NCBI GenBank assembly: GCA_021734785.1 | Contig: JAIPIF010000005.1 | Location: forward strand, 18,016-82,015 | DNA length: 64,000 nucleotides | Source of the DNA: Candidatus Altimarinota bacterium | GTDB lineage: Bacteria; Patescibacteriota; Gracilibacteria; UBA4473 | Direction of reading: 5' to 3' | The notes under the pieces: model-generated | Database searches by the model: none | The model's input: the letters and a program-made list of their open reading frames with translations, nothing else | What the model was told of the DNA's origin: nothing | Program-made: the position numbers and the translations under genes | Shown here: positions 27,295 to 36,197 of the stretch, piece after piece | Numbering within the stretch: the stretch's first letter is position 1 | Layout of the letters: each line of letters begins with the position of its first letter

Positions 27295-27723
27295 TCACTG
27301 CTCCAACTCAGAGAACATTACGCCCACATTTTCTGATCGTTCTTTCACGTCCTGCTTAATTTCTTGCATTAAAAATTCTTCTTTTGATAGACCATTTCGA
27401 ATCGCTTCCCGTGCCTCTTCAAAGGTCTGAATTTCTCCTGGAGCTTTGAGACAAAATTGAGCACTGGGAAAAGCGATTCTTTCAACTTCTCCTGTTCCGG
27501 GCCTAAGATGTTTTTGAAAAGGCGCTCGCTGCTCCAAAAGATCAAAAACCTGAACATCGATATTTTGCTTTTTGGACACTGCCACAGGCGTTTCCTCTTG
27601 TGCTCTCTTTTTTGCAGCAAGCTCTGCTGCTGTTGACCGCGCTTCCTTGTTTTGCACCGTATACCCGACAATGCTGCGATTTGTGTACTGATCCAGTCCG
27701 GATTTGTTTTTCCTGTTTCCCAT
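27295..27723 (-). CDS. Protein of unknown function (142 aa)
   Basis: A basic N-terminus (MGNRKNKSGLDQYTNRSI), a central region with a 'PFQKHLRPGTGEVERIAFPS' stretch and a C-terminal helical acidic part. No family recognised. It has a promoter at 27757-27785 and is divergent from secD. It probably forms a two-gene transcript with the 58-aa gene. Confidence 0.65.
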   Translation of the reverse strand: MGNRKNKSGLDQYTNRSIVGYTVQNKEARSTAAELAAKKRAQEETPVAVSKKQNIDVQVFDLLEQRAPFQKHLRPGTGEVERIAFPSAQFCLKAPGEIQTFEEAREAIRNGLSKEEFLMQEIKQDVKERSENVGVMFSELEQ

Positions 27724-27756
27724 TGCTTAGAATTTTAAAATTAATTTTCAAAAGGC

Positions 27757-27818
27757 TTTTTAGTCTATTTTAAACATCTTGTCAAACCTTTTGACAGAAA
27801 AAAAAGTTCGAGTACTGT
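27757..27818. promoter_or_regulatory. Back-to-back divergent promoters with palindromic -35 boxes
   Basis: Minus strand (142-aa gene): TTGACA (27780-27785), 17 nt, TAAAAA (27757-27762). Plus strand (secD): TTGACA (27791-27796), 16 nt, TACTGT (27813-27818). The two -35 boxes form a perfect inverted repeat TGTCAAA-CCT-TTTGACA (27780-27796), so RNA polymerase could bind only one side at a time, or a regulator could cover both. Confidence 0.55.
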
Positions 27819-27843
27819 GTGCACAGCTTTTTGGAAAGATTTC

Positions 27844-29985
27844 ATGCGAAAAACCATCATCAATCGTTTTCTGTTTGTGGTGCTCATCACCGTCGTCGCG
27901 GGAATAATCGCGACCCCGCACCATTATTTTGGGGACACGCTGGTCGGAAAAAAACTCGAACATTTCCGCATCACCCTGGGGCTGGATCTGGCGGGAGGGA
28001 CCGAGCTGGATTACAAAATTGATCTCTCGGATGCTCGCGCACAAAACAATGACGATGATCCGGAAAATGATGTCAATGTCGATGCCATCGCTGAGTCTGT
28101 CCGCGATGCGCTGGAGCAGCGCGTCAACCCCGCAGGAGTCGGGGAAATCGTGGTCAAGCGATCTGAGGTGGATGACCAGCAGCACGTGCTCATCCAGATG
28201 CCCCCCAGCTCCAATGTTACCGAAGCCAAAGAAAGTGCCGAACGGGACAACCGGCTGGAGTTTTTTGAAGAGGATCCCGCACTCGGTGAAGCATTTGAAC
28301 AAAAGGTGCAGGAAGAACGAGACAAAATCACGTCCAAAAATTGGGAAGCCCGTCTCAAGACACTGCAAGCAGAAGAAGACGTGACCGTGCAAACCTTTGA
28401 TCCCCCACGGTTTGAAAGCGAAATGCACGACCCCCAATTGGCAGAGAAACTGTTTGCTGCCGCAGAGGGAGAAATCCTGGAGGGGGTGGTAGAAACCATG
28501 ACCGAGGCGGAATACACAATAAGTGAAGATGGACAGGTGGAGATCCAAAAAATGCCCACACCGCTGTTGGCGATCGTTCGGGTAACAGAAAAAACAACCG
28601 AAGAACGAGAAAAAAAGATTTCACCAAAAGTCGAGGCTCGACATATTTTGTTTGCCTATCCCGGCGCCACTCGTGCTCCCGAGGATCTCCCGTACGAGTC
28701 CGAAGAAGAAGCGCGTACTGAAGCGGAAAAAATGCTCGAACGACTGCAGACAGAGGGGACGGATAATTTTGCGGAGTTGGCAAAAGAATTTTCTACTGAA
28801 CCCGCCGCCCAGCAATCAGGTGGAAGTCTGGGAGAATTTGGTCCTGGGCAAATGGTGGCCGAGTTTGATGAAGCCGTGTTTGGTCTCGAAGAGCCACAGC
28901 TGATTGATGAAGTGGTGACCACGGACTTTGGATTTCATGTGATCGAAGTCACGAGCGTCACCCCCGAGGCAGTAGAAACGACCACCGACCCCAAAGTAGC
29001 GTATGAAATCATCGGCTGGAATCGGTCAGAGCTCGGGTGGAAAGAGACCGAATTGGGGGGAAAGCATCTCGAAAGTGCCAACGTCGGTTTTGACGAAGTG
29101 GGCAATCCATTTGTGGGGCTCTTGTTCAACAGTGAAGGCGGTGATCTGTTTGCCGAAATCACCGATCGCGTGTCAAAACGAAGGTGTGAAGGTGGTCCCT
29201 GCCGAATAGGAATTAAAGTCGGTGGGCAGTGGATCAGTACCCCCACTGTGCGCGAAAAAATCGTCGGACGTCGAGCACAGATTTCTGGAAATTTTACGTT
29301 CGAAAGTGCCAAAGACCTCGCAGACGGACTCAATCTCGGTGCCATCGATGCCCCCGTGATCCTGAGCGGACAAATGACCATCGAGCCGGCTCTGGGGGAA
29401 ATCCAGCTGGACAAAAGTCTCAAAGCAGGTGCCATCGGACTCTTGGCAACCATGCTGTTTATGATGCTGAGCTATCGCTTCCCTGGAGTGGTGGCAACTT
29501 TCTCTCTCGCCCTGTACACGGGGCTGTTTGTCTCGGTCTTGAAAGTATGGACCGCGCTCCCCAGCAGCTTCGGAGGGCCGATCGTGCTCTCGCTCGCAGG
29601 AATCGCTGGTGTGGCATTATCCATCGGACTCGCGGTGGACGGGAATATTCTGATTTTTGAGCGGATGAAAGAAGAACTGCGGAAAGGCAAAAGCCTGCAT
29701 CAATCACTTGATCTTGGGTTTGAACGTGCCTGGAGTGCCATCCGAGACTCCAATCTGACCACGCTGATCACCGCACTGATTTTGTATAACCTGGGAAGCT
29801 CCATGATCAAAGGATTTGCGATTACGCTGATCATCGGGACAATTCTCTCCATGTTTACCGCGATCACCATCTCCCGACACATCTTGCACTTTGCGCTGCT
29901 GTCGAAATGGTTTCAAAAACGCTCCTGGTTTGGCGTCCCTGCTGATGAGGTCGTCAAAAAAGCTCCTTCCAAAAAATCTCGTTAA
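27844..29985 (+). CDS. secD: SecD translocase subunit with an inserted parvulin-type PPIase domain
   Basis: Membrane subunit that, with SecF, uses the proton motive force to help preproteins leave the SecYEG channel. 713 residues from ATG 27844. N-terminal membrane helix (about 9-23), P1 periplasmic domain with LGLDLAGGTEL, and five C-terminal helices with ATFSLALYTGLFV and SIGLAVDGNILIFERMKEEL. Between ~260 and ~372 sits a complete rotamase: VEARHILFAYPG, FAELAKEFSTEPAAQQSGGSLGEFGPGQMVAEFDEAVF and TDFGFHVIEV, with the His and Phe-x-His expected of parvulins. It is thus a secretion subunit carrying its own folding catalyst on the outer face. secF follows after 9 nt. Confidence 0.93.
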   Translation: MRKTIINRFLFVVLITVVAGIIATPHHYFGDTLVGKKLEHFRITLGLDLAGGTELDYKIDLSDARAQNNDDDPENDVNVDAIAESVRDALEQRVNPAGVGEIVVKRSEVDDQQHVLIQMPPSSNVTEAKESAERDNRLEFFEEDPALGEAFEQKVQEERDKITSKNWEARLKTLQAEEDVTVQTFDPPRFESEMHDPQLAEKLFAAAEGEILEGVVETMTEAEYTISEDGQVEIQKMPTPLLAIVRVTEKTTEEREKKISPKVEARHILFAYPGATRAPEDLPYESEEEARTEAEKMLERLQTEGTDNFAELAKEFSTEPAAQQSGGSLGEFGPGQMVAEFDEAVFGLEEPQLIDEVVTTDFGFHVIEVTSVTPEAVETTTDPKVAYEIIGWNRSELGWKETELGGKHLESANVGFDEVGNPFVGLLFNSEGGDLFAEITDRVSKRRCEGGPCRIGIKVGGQWISTPTVREKIVGRRAQISGNFTFESAKDLADGLNLGAIDAPVILSGQMTIEPALGEIQLDKSLKAGAIGLLATMLFMMLSYRFPGVVATFSLALYTGLFVSVLKVWTALPSSFGGPIVLSLAGIAGVALSIGLAVDGNILIFERMKEELRKGKSLHQSLDLGFERAWSAIRDSNLTTLITALILYNLGSSMIKGFAITLIIGTILSMFTAITISRHILHFALLSKWFQKRSWFGVPADEVVKKAPSKKSR

Positions 29986-29994
29986 TTTTTCTTG

Positions 29995-30903
29995 ATGAAG
30001 ATCAACATTACCGCTCACCGTCACATCTGGCTCAGCATCTCCGGCGCACTCATTGCCCTTTCTGTCGCGCTGGTGAGCATTTTTGGGTTCAACCTTGGCC
30101 TGGATTTTCTCGGCGGCATCCGCTGGACCGTTCATTTTGAAGAACCCGTGGAGCTGCAAGAAATGGTTGCTTTTTTTGAAACCCAAGACCTCGAAAAAAG
30201 CGCACAAATTCAACCAGCCGCGGACAACGATTTTTTGATCACACTGGAGGAAGTTTCTGATACAAAACTGGAGAATATTTCAACGACGATGAAAGCCGAG
30301 GTCGGGGCATTTGAAGAAAAAAGTTTTCGGCGAGTCGACAGCTCGATTGGGGCTCATTTTCAGCAAAAGGCCTTTACGGCGATCGTTACGGCTCTCCTGG
30401 GGATTATCATTTTCATTGCCATTGCCTTTCGCAAGATCCCCAAAAGCGTCAATCCCTGGCGGTTTGGCGGAGCCGCAATCATTGCGCTCTTTCACGACGT
30501 GCTGATTATCTTGGCGATTTTTACCGTCCTGGGAGCCGTAGCCGATGTGGAGCTCGACTTGCAATTTATTACGGCCGTGTTGGCAACGCTTGGGTTTTCG
30601 GTCAATGATACAATTGTGATTCTTGACCGCGTGCGAGAAAATCTCCGACTGCAAAAAGCCCACGAAGATTTTCAGGATACGATTGAAAAATCCGTCCAGC
30701 AGACGCTCCGTCGCTCGATCAACACCTCTGTTTCGACCCTCTTGCCGCTTCTGGGGCTTCTCTTTTTTGGAGCTGATTCGCTGTTTTATTTCATTCTTGC
30801 TCTGGTCATCGGAATCACGATTGGAACCTACTCCTCGATCTTTCTCGCCGCACCGGTGCTGGTCACGTGGAAAAAATGGGCTGACCGTCGATACCAGAAA
30901 TAA
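29995..30903 (+). CDS. secF: SecF translocase subunit
   Basis: Partner of SecD, with six membrane helices. 302 residues from ATG 29995. Key blocks are FGFNLGLDFLGGIRWTVHF (first helix and GGI motif), ITAVLATLGFSVNDTIVILDRVREN and SINTSVSTLLPLLGLLFFG. It is 9 nt after the secD stop and surely cotranscribed. It is a normal-length SecF without extra domains. Confidence 0.95.
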   Translation: MKINITAHRHIWLSISGALIALSVALVSIFGFNLGLDFLGGIRWTVHFEEPVELQEMVAFFETQDLEKSAQIQPAADNDFLITLEEVSDTKLENISTTMKAEVGAFEEKSFRRVDSSIGAHFQQKAFTAIVTALLGIIIFIAIAFRKIPKSVNPWRFGGAAIIALFHDVLIILAIFTVLGAVADVELDLQFITAVLATLGFSVNDTIVILDRVRENLRLQKAHEDFQDTIEKSVQQTLRRSINTSVSTLLPLLGLLFFGADSLFYFILALVIGITIGTYSSIFLAAPVLVTWKKWADRRYQK

Positions 30904-30980
30904 AGGGACAAAAATCCGGCAGGCAAAAGAAAGTATTCTTTTTGCATTGAACACTTTTTGTATCCGGACAAAGAAAAGAG

Positions 30981-31009
30981 TTGACCACACACAAAAGGCA
31001 TTCTAGAAT
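30981..31009 (+). promoter_or_regulatory. Predicted promoter of the aminotransferase gene
   Basis: TTGACC (30981-30986), 17-nt spacer, TAGAAT (31004-31009); leader of about 15 nt to ATG 31031. Confidence 0.65.
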
Positions 31010-31030
31010 TCCGAAAATTGATTCTTTGCC

Positions 31031-32380
31031 ATGCCCAATCCCCAGGCAACCCGGCTCAACGATCTGCTCTCGCAGGCGAATCCTTCTCTGTTGGAACTTC
31101 TCTCGAAACGGGGAAAAGATATTTTCTGGCCTGCGGAGGGGATTTTGAAACAGTCTGCTGAAGCAAAGGATACTCGGTACAATGCCACCGTCGGTATTGC
31201 CACAGAGGACGACCGATCGGCCATGACCACCCCCTCGCTCGGGAAAGAATTTGGCAATGATCCGGGACTGTTTCCGTACGCTCCCAGTTTTGGATTGCAG
31301 CCCCTGCGGGAAAAATGGCAGGAACAAATGCTGGCTAAGAATCCCTCGTTGGAAGCGGAAAAAATCACACTCCCCGTCGTCACGGGTGGCCTCACCCACG
31401 GCCTCTCGGTCGCGGCATCTCTGCTGATGGATCCGGGAGAAACGCTGATACTGCCCGATAAATTCTGGGGCAATTATAAACTGATTTTTCAGCATGGATT
31501 TGGAGCGGAGTTTGTTCCGTTTTCGTTTTTGAAACCAGATGTCTCAAAAGAAGATGGAGCCTTTGATCTCGAAGCATTTGAAACAACGCTCGTGCAAACT
31601 CCTGGGAAAAAGATCGTCCTGCTGAATACCCCCAATAATCCCACCGGCTACTCTCCCACGACAGGAGAAGCGACAGAAATCGTGGAGATTCTCAAACGCT
31701 CCGCGGAAAAAGAACCCCTCGCGGTCATCTGTGATGATGCGTACTGGGGACTGGTGTACGAAGAGGGCATTCAACGGGAATCGCTTTTTTCGGCCCTGGC
31801 AAGCGCTCATCCAAATCTACTGGCCGTCAAAATCGATGGCGCCACCAAAGAAGAGTTTTCGTGGGGACTGCGCGTCGGGTTTGTCACCGTGGGAAATGCT
31901 GCCATGAACCCCCTCGCTGCTGACGCGATAGAACAAAAACTCGGCGGCACCGTCCGCAGCCAAGTGTCCAACTGCTCTCGGCCGGGACAAACCGCTATTC
32001 TCAAAGCCCTGAATTCCCCCACCTACGAACGGGAAAAACAGCGCAACTTTGACGTGTTGAAAACGCGTGCAAAACGCTGTCGTGAGGTACTGGAGCAGGG
32101 GGCAGAAACATTTGATCCATATTTCAAACCGCTCCCGTTTAATTCCGGGTACTTTCTGTGCGTGGAACTACAGGAAGGATTGAACGCGGAAAACGTGCGG
32201 CAGAAGCTTTTGAAAGAGTTTGACACGGGCGTGATCGCGACCGGAAATCTGCTGCGGATTGCCTTCTCCTCTGTGGCAGAGTCCGAGATTGAAACCATTT
32301 TTGAAAACATTTCCCAGGCCTGTCAGGCACTCGCCAACACGTCTGGCAAACCAGATGAGCGTCAAAACTCCCTCTTTTAA
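31031..32380 (+). CDS. PLP-dependent aminotransferase (fold type I)
   Basis: 449 residues. PLP-binding features include VTGGLTHGLSVAAS, the NTPNNPTGY loop, AVICDDAYWGLVY with the pyridine-contacting Asp, and the Schiff-base Lys in DGATKEEFSWGLRVGF, followed by the phosphate-binding Arg. It belongs with class I/II aminotransferases, but the substrate cannot be read from the sequence. The opening half includes an unusual TPSLGKEFGNDPGLFPYAPSF, similar to aromatic/valine-pyruvate-type enzymes. It has its own promoter, and pckA follows after 38 nt. Confidence 0.85.
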   Translation: MPNPQATRLNDLLSQANPSLLELLSKRGKDIFWPAEGILKQSAEAKDTRYNATVGIATEDDRSAMTTPSLGKEFGNDPGLFPYAPSFGLQPLREKWQEQMLAKNPSLEAEKITLPVVTGGLTHGLSVAASLLMDPGETLILPDKFWGNYKLIFQHGFGAEFVPFSFLKPDVSKEDGAFDLEAFETTLVQTPGKKIVLLNTPNNPTGYSPTTGEATEIVEILKRSAEKEPLAVICDDAYWGLVYEEGIQRESLFSALASAHPNLLAVKIDGATKEEFSWGLRVGFVTVGNAAMNPLAADAIEQKLGGTVRSQVSNCSRPGQTAILKALNSPTYEREKQRNFDVLKTRAKRCREVLEQGAETFDPYFKPLPFNSGYFLCVELQEGLNAENVRQKLLKEFDTGVIATGNLLRIAFSSVAESEIETIFENISQACQALANTSGKPDERQNSLF

Positions 32381-32418
32381 TTTGTCATCTGTCATTTGTA
32401 ATTTTTAATTGTTCTCCC

Positions 32419-34032
32419 ATGTCCCTGCTCGACCAGCTGCAAACCGCCCTCCAGTCGCACACAAATGTGCAGGAAAACCTGTCACGAGAAGAACTGATCC
32501 AAAGGGTGCTCGATCAAAAAGAGGCCGTAGAAACGCCTTCAGGCGCCCTCCTCACCTGGACCCCGCCGGAGTCGACCGGACGAAGCCCCAAAGACACCTT
32601 TATCGTCCAGCATGGCGACGCAGCGGAAAATGTCGACTGGACCTCTCCTGCCGCCAATCCAATGAATCCACAGGATTTTGACGAACTCTGGGAAACGGCG
32701 GTCACCTCACTCAAAGAAAAAGAAAAACTGTTTGTCCTCGACCGAGTCATCGGCGCAGATGCCAAAACCGCACTGCCTGTCAGCGTCGTGACCGACAAAT
32801 CTCTCCCCTGTGTGTTTGGGGATAACATGTTTCGTCCGGTGCCGGAGGGGGTCGGAAATTCGGTGCTCGCGGAGAAAAAATTTACCGTGCTCTCGCTCCC
32901 GTACGACAAAATCCCGGTGGGGCGACTACGGGAAAATTCTGACATTTGTGTCGCGATGGATTTTGAGCGAAATCTGGGGCTGATCATCGGCTCAGCGTAC
33001 CAGGGGACCTTGAAAAAAATGATGTTTACCGTGATGAATTATTTTTTGCCAGAGGAAGGTGTCTTGCCCCTGCACTGCTCGGGAAATGAAGGGAGCGACG
33101 GAGACACGGCGTTGATCCTCGGACTGTCGGGGACGGGCAAAACGACGCTGTCGGCCGACCCCTCTCGGGCACTGCTTGGCGACGATGAGCACAGCTGGAG
33201 CGACGAGGGCGTGGCCAATTTTGAAAACGGCTGCTACGCCAAACTGATTGACTTGAATCCTGCCAAGGAACCCGAGATCCACCGGATCGTATTTGCGGAG
33301 AAAAAGCCCGTGCTGGAAAACGGGGTCATCATCGAAAATGCATTGATGTATCCAGACGGAACCTTTGATTTAACGGATGATCGCCTCACGGCAAACTCGC
33401 GCACGTCCTACAAATTGGATCGGCTCAAAAATTTCAAGCCTTCAAGCGTGGGAGACCATCCCAAAACAATCCTCTTCCTCACCGCCGACGCAAACGGCGT
33501 CCTCCCGCCGGTGTCCAAGCTCGATCCCAATCAGGCGATGCTGTGGTTTCTCATGGGGTACACGAGTAAACTCGCGGGAACCGAGACCGGCATCACCACC
33601 CCGAAATCCACTTTCTCCCGATTTTTTGGGGAACCGTTTATGCCGCGGAAACCCGAGCACTACACGGATTTGTTGAAAGAAAAAATGCAGACCCACGGCG
33701 CCAGTGTGTACTTGATCAACACCGGCTGGAGCGGCGGCGCGTACGGCGAGGGCGCGCGAATGGACATCGCGATCACCAGAAATATTGTCGATGCGGCCCT
33801 GTCAGGAAAACTGGAAAATGTTGAGTACCGCACGGATGGACGATTTCACGTGCAGGTGCCGGAAACGTGTCCCGGAGTGGAACGGGAAATTTTGGATCCC
33901 AAAAGCACTTGGGCAGACCCAGATGCGTTTGAAAAAAGAGCCGACCAGCTCGCTGCTGATTTTGCGGCACATTTTGACCGAAACTTCAGCCATCTGCCAG
34001 AAGAAATTCGACGCGAGTGCCCGGGGAAATAA
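32419..34032 (+). CDS. pckA: Phosphoenolpyruvate carboxykinase (ATP)
   Basis: Interconverts oxaloacetate + ATP and PEP + CO2 + ADP. 537 residues with the ATP-type signatures GLSGTGKTTLSAD (P-loop), LLGDDEHSWSD and, near the N-terminus, ESTGRSPKDTF. The C-terminal NTGWSGGAYGEGARM is also typical. With ppdK and pyk in this window it forms a PEP/pyruvate/oxaloacetate node. The 38-bp gap to the aminotransferase holds a copy of the 'tttgtcatctgtcatttgtaattt' repeat phrase, and no promoter is certain. Confidence 0.97.
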   Translation: MSLLDQLQTALQSHTNVQENLSREELIQRVLDQKEAVETPSGALLTWTPPESTGRSPKDTFIVQHGDAAENVDWTSPAANPMNPQDFDELWETAVTSLKEKEKLFVLDRVIGADAKTALPVSVVTDKSLPCVFGDNMFRPVPEGVGNSVLAEKKFTVLSLPYDKIPVGRLRENSDICVAMDFERNLGLIIGSAYQGTLKKMMFTVMNYFLPEEGVLPLHCSGNEGSDGDTALILGLSGTGKTTLSADPSRALLGDDEHSWSDEGVANFENGCYAKLIDLNPAKEPEIHRIVFAEKKPVLENGVIIENALMYPDGTFDLTDDRLTANSRTSYKLDRLKNFKPSSVGDHPKTILFLTADANGVLPPVSKLDPNQAMLWFLMGYTSKLAGTETGITTPKSTFSRFFGEPFMPRKPEHYTDLLKEKMQTHGASVYLINTGWSGGAYGEGARMDIAITRNIVDAALSGKLENVEYRTDGRFHVQVPETCPGVEREILDPKSTWADPDAFEKRADQLAADFAAHFDRNFSHLPEEIRRECPGK

Positions 34033-34034
34033 AT

Positions 34035-34063
34035 TTGCGTTCGATCGAATTTTTTTGAACAAT
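34035..34063 (+). promoter_or_regulatory. Predicted promoter of ung
   Basis: TTGCGT (34035-34040), 17-nt spacer, AACAAT (34058-34063), 8 nt before the ung ATG: near-leaderless layout. Confidence 0.4.
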
Positions 34064-34071
34064 CGCAGGCG

Positions 34072-34815
34072 ATGCCCCAGCCCAATCTCTTCACATCTCC
34101 CGATGAAATTGCGGAGATACAGAAACAAGAAGAATCCACACAGAGCGTGAAAATCCACGACAGCTGGAAACAGGTGTTGCGGGAAGAATTTGGCAAGCCG
34201 TATTTTCTCGAGTTGCGGGAATTTTTAAAAATAGAACGCCAAAACGGGCAAGAAATCTATCCCCCCGGAAATCAAATTTTTGCAGCGTTTGACCGCTGTC
34301 CGTTTGAAAAAATAAAGGTCGTGATCTTGGGCCAGGATCCGTATCATGGAAAAGGCCAGTGTCACGGCCCGTGTTTTTCGGTCAATCCAGGGGTAAAAAT
34401 TCCACCGAGTCTGCAAAATATTTTTCAGGAGTTGAAACGAGAGTTTCCCGATTTTGAAATTCCAAAAAGTGGCGACCTCCGCGCCTGGTGTGACCAGGGG
34501 GTGCTCATGCTCAATGCCACCCTCACCGTCCGCGCTCGACAACCCATGAGTCACGCCGGACACGGCTGGGAGGAGTTTACCGATGCGGCCATCGGAGCCG
34601 TGAATGAAAAACTGGAGAATGTGGTGTTTCTTCTCTGGGGACGGCATGCACGAGCGAAAAAAAATCTGATCGATACAAAAAAGCACCACATCCTGGAAGC
34701 CGCGCATCCCTCCCCTTTCTCGGCAAACAACGGATTCTTTGGCTGCAATCATTTCAAAAAGACCAACGAAATCCTGGAGTCGTGTGGCAAAGAAAAAATA
34801 GTCTGGCAAACTTGA
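34072..34815 (+). CDS. ung: Uracil-DNA glycosylase
   Basis: Removes uracil from DNA in base-excision repair. 247 residues with the water-activating GQDPYHG motif, the FSVNPGVKIPPSLQNIFQE loop and the HPSPFSANNGFFGC motif that compresses the DNA backbone. Full length for family 1. The N-terminal ~45 residues are poorly conserved; the ATG at 34072 lies 39 nt after pckA. It is a functional partner of the dut gene at 11.4 kb. Confidence 0.96.
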   Translation: MPQPNLFTSPDEIAEIQKQEESTQSVKIHDSWKQVLREEFGKPYFLELREFLKIERQNGQEIYPPGNQIFAAFDRCPFEKIKVVILGQDPYHGKGQCHGPCFSVNPGVKIPPSLQNIFQELKREFPDFEIPKSGDLRAWCDQGVLMLNATLTVRARQPMSHAGHGWEEFTDAAIGAVNEKLENVVFLLWGRHARAKKNLIDTKKHHILEAAHPSPFSANNGFFGCNHFKKTNEILESCGKEKIVWQT

Positions 34816-34848
34816 TTTTTGTTTGAAAATATGTTTTAAGAGGTGTCG

Positions 34849-35748
34849 ATGCTGAAAATAAAGCTCCACCCCGAAGAAACAGGACGATTTCGAGAGTTTT
34901 GTGATGGTCTCAAAAAATTCATAGAGCAAGGGAAACAACCAGAGGAAGAAATCAAAAATCAAGCGATGATTGATGATCTTTTTCGCACTACACGAGAAGA
35001 TATTTTTGTCTTGATGGGGACAGAGTTTAACGAGGAAAATGCCCCATTTGTGTATTCTTCAGCTCTGGAGGCTTCTTTTGATCGATCGTTGGAAAAAATA
35101 AAAAAGATCCGCCTTCCGTATAGACTCACCAATAAAAATTCCTGGTATCTGAGATCAGATGCAGGAAAACATCGAGAAAAACTTAATATTCCGCCGGAAA
35201 AGGCTTTTACCGTTGTGGGGCACAGCTTTCCGGCGAAACACATCATGGCCCTTGATCTCTCTCATCGATCATTGTCCGTGAGCCCAGAGTTCCGAGGGCG
35301 GGGTATTGCCTCCCTCCTTTTTGCGACACTCAATCGGGTATACGGAGTACTCAAAGAAGACTGTGCACAAGCCTGCTCTCTTCAAAAATTCCTCACTTTG
35401 CATGATTATTCTCCGCGAGAAATACGAGCAGGACGACAAACTATAAGAATTCATCCTTCAAAAATTGCTGATATTTGTTCTGCTCTGACGGTAAATTATC
35501 CAGAACGGAATTTTGATGATCGAAATCCTCTCCTTCACGAGACAAAATACTTTCACCCGAAAGCCCCTTTTTTGGTGCGTTTCGAGCACGCTCCGGAGGA
35601 AAACCAGAGACGTATTTCTACCAGTCCGATTGCCCAAGAATTGGCCGATTTTATTCGTGATGCAAATACATCTGCGGAGCATTTTGAATCGGCCAGGAAA
35701 AATATTGATTTTTTTGAAAAACTAAAAGCCCATTTCGAGACCGATTGA
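34849..35748 (+). CDS. GNAT-like acetyltransferase of unknown substrate
   Basis: 299 residues from ATG 34849, preceded at 5 nt by AAGAGG, one of the few Shine-Dalgarno sites in the window. The central LSVSPEFRGRGIASLLFATLNRVYG is a GNAT motif A (acetyl-CoA pyrophosphate loop). Regions before and after it are not recognised, and the C-terminal ~100 residues are highly charged. Codon use is visibly more AT-rich than in pckA or ung. Substrate unknown. Confidence 0.7.
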   Translation: MLKIKLHPEETGRFREFCDGLKKFIEQGKQPEEEIKNQAMIDDLFRTTREDIFVLMGTEFNEENAPFVYSSALEASFDRSLEKIKKIRLPYRLTNKNSWYLRSDAGKHREKLNIPPEKAFTVVGHSFPAKHIMALDLSHRSLSVSPEFRGRGIASLLFATLNRVYGVLKEDCAQACSLQKFLTLHDYSPREIRAGRQTIRIHPSKIADICSALTVNYPERNFDDRNPLLHETKYFHPKAPFLVRFEHAPEENQRRISTSPIAQELADFIRDANTSAEHFESARKNIDFFEKLKAHFETD

Positions 35749-35779
35749 TTTTTTTTGAAAAACCAGGAAAATCACAGTG

Positions 35780-36184
35780 ATGAAAAAATTCATGATCGGT
35801 CTCGTGTGTGCATTTTTGCTTGCTGGATGTTCGCTCCCCTGGGGAGGCAGTGAAACAACTGGGCCGGATACAGAGATGCCGATGGGGCAAGAAAATTCTG
35901 AAAAAAATGAAGCCGAAATCGATGCTGTCGCGCCGGAGGAAATGGGACAGCCTGCATTTGAGGGGGAAATTTCGGTGGACGGATTTTTTATTGATTATGG
36001 TGAAAATGGTCTGATCCTGAGCCACGAGGCAAATGAGGAATTCCAGCAAGTGCTGAGCACCAACCCAATTTTGTCGGCCGAAATTGACGATGGCATTCTG
36101 CGATTTACCGAGGTGACCGAAAATATGGAGGAAATAAAAATGGTCAATCTCCAGGCCTTTGTGGAGTTTTTGAATCAGGAATGA
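35780..36184 (+). CDS. Putative acidic lipoprotein (134 aa)
   Basis: Signal peptide MKKFMIGLVCAFLLAGCSL with LAGC lipobox (Cys at about position 17), then a Glu/Met-rich linker (GQENSEKNEAEIDA) and a small C-terminal domain. The start is ATG 35780, where AGGA lies 11 nt upstream; an in-frame GTG precedes it. No family recognised. The next gene (cca) starts 13 nt downstream. Confidence 0.75.
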   Translation: MKKFMIGLVCAFLLAGCSLPWGGSETTGPDTEMPMGQENSEKNEAEIDAVAPEEMGQPAFEGEISVDGFFIDYGENGLILSHEANEEFQQVLSTNPILSAEIDDGILRFTEVTENMEEIKMVNLQAFVEFLNQE

Positions 36185-36197
36185 TACCATCGCGGTG

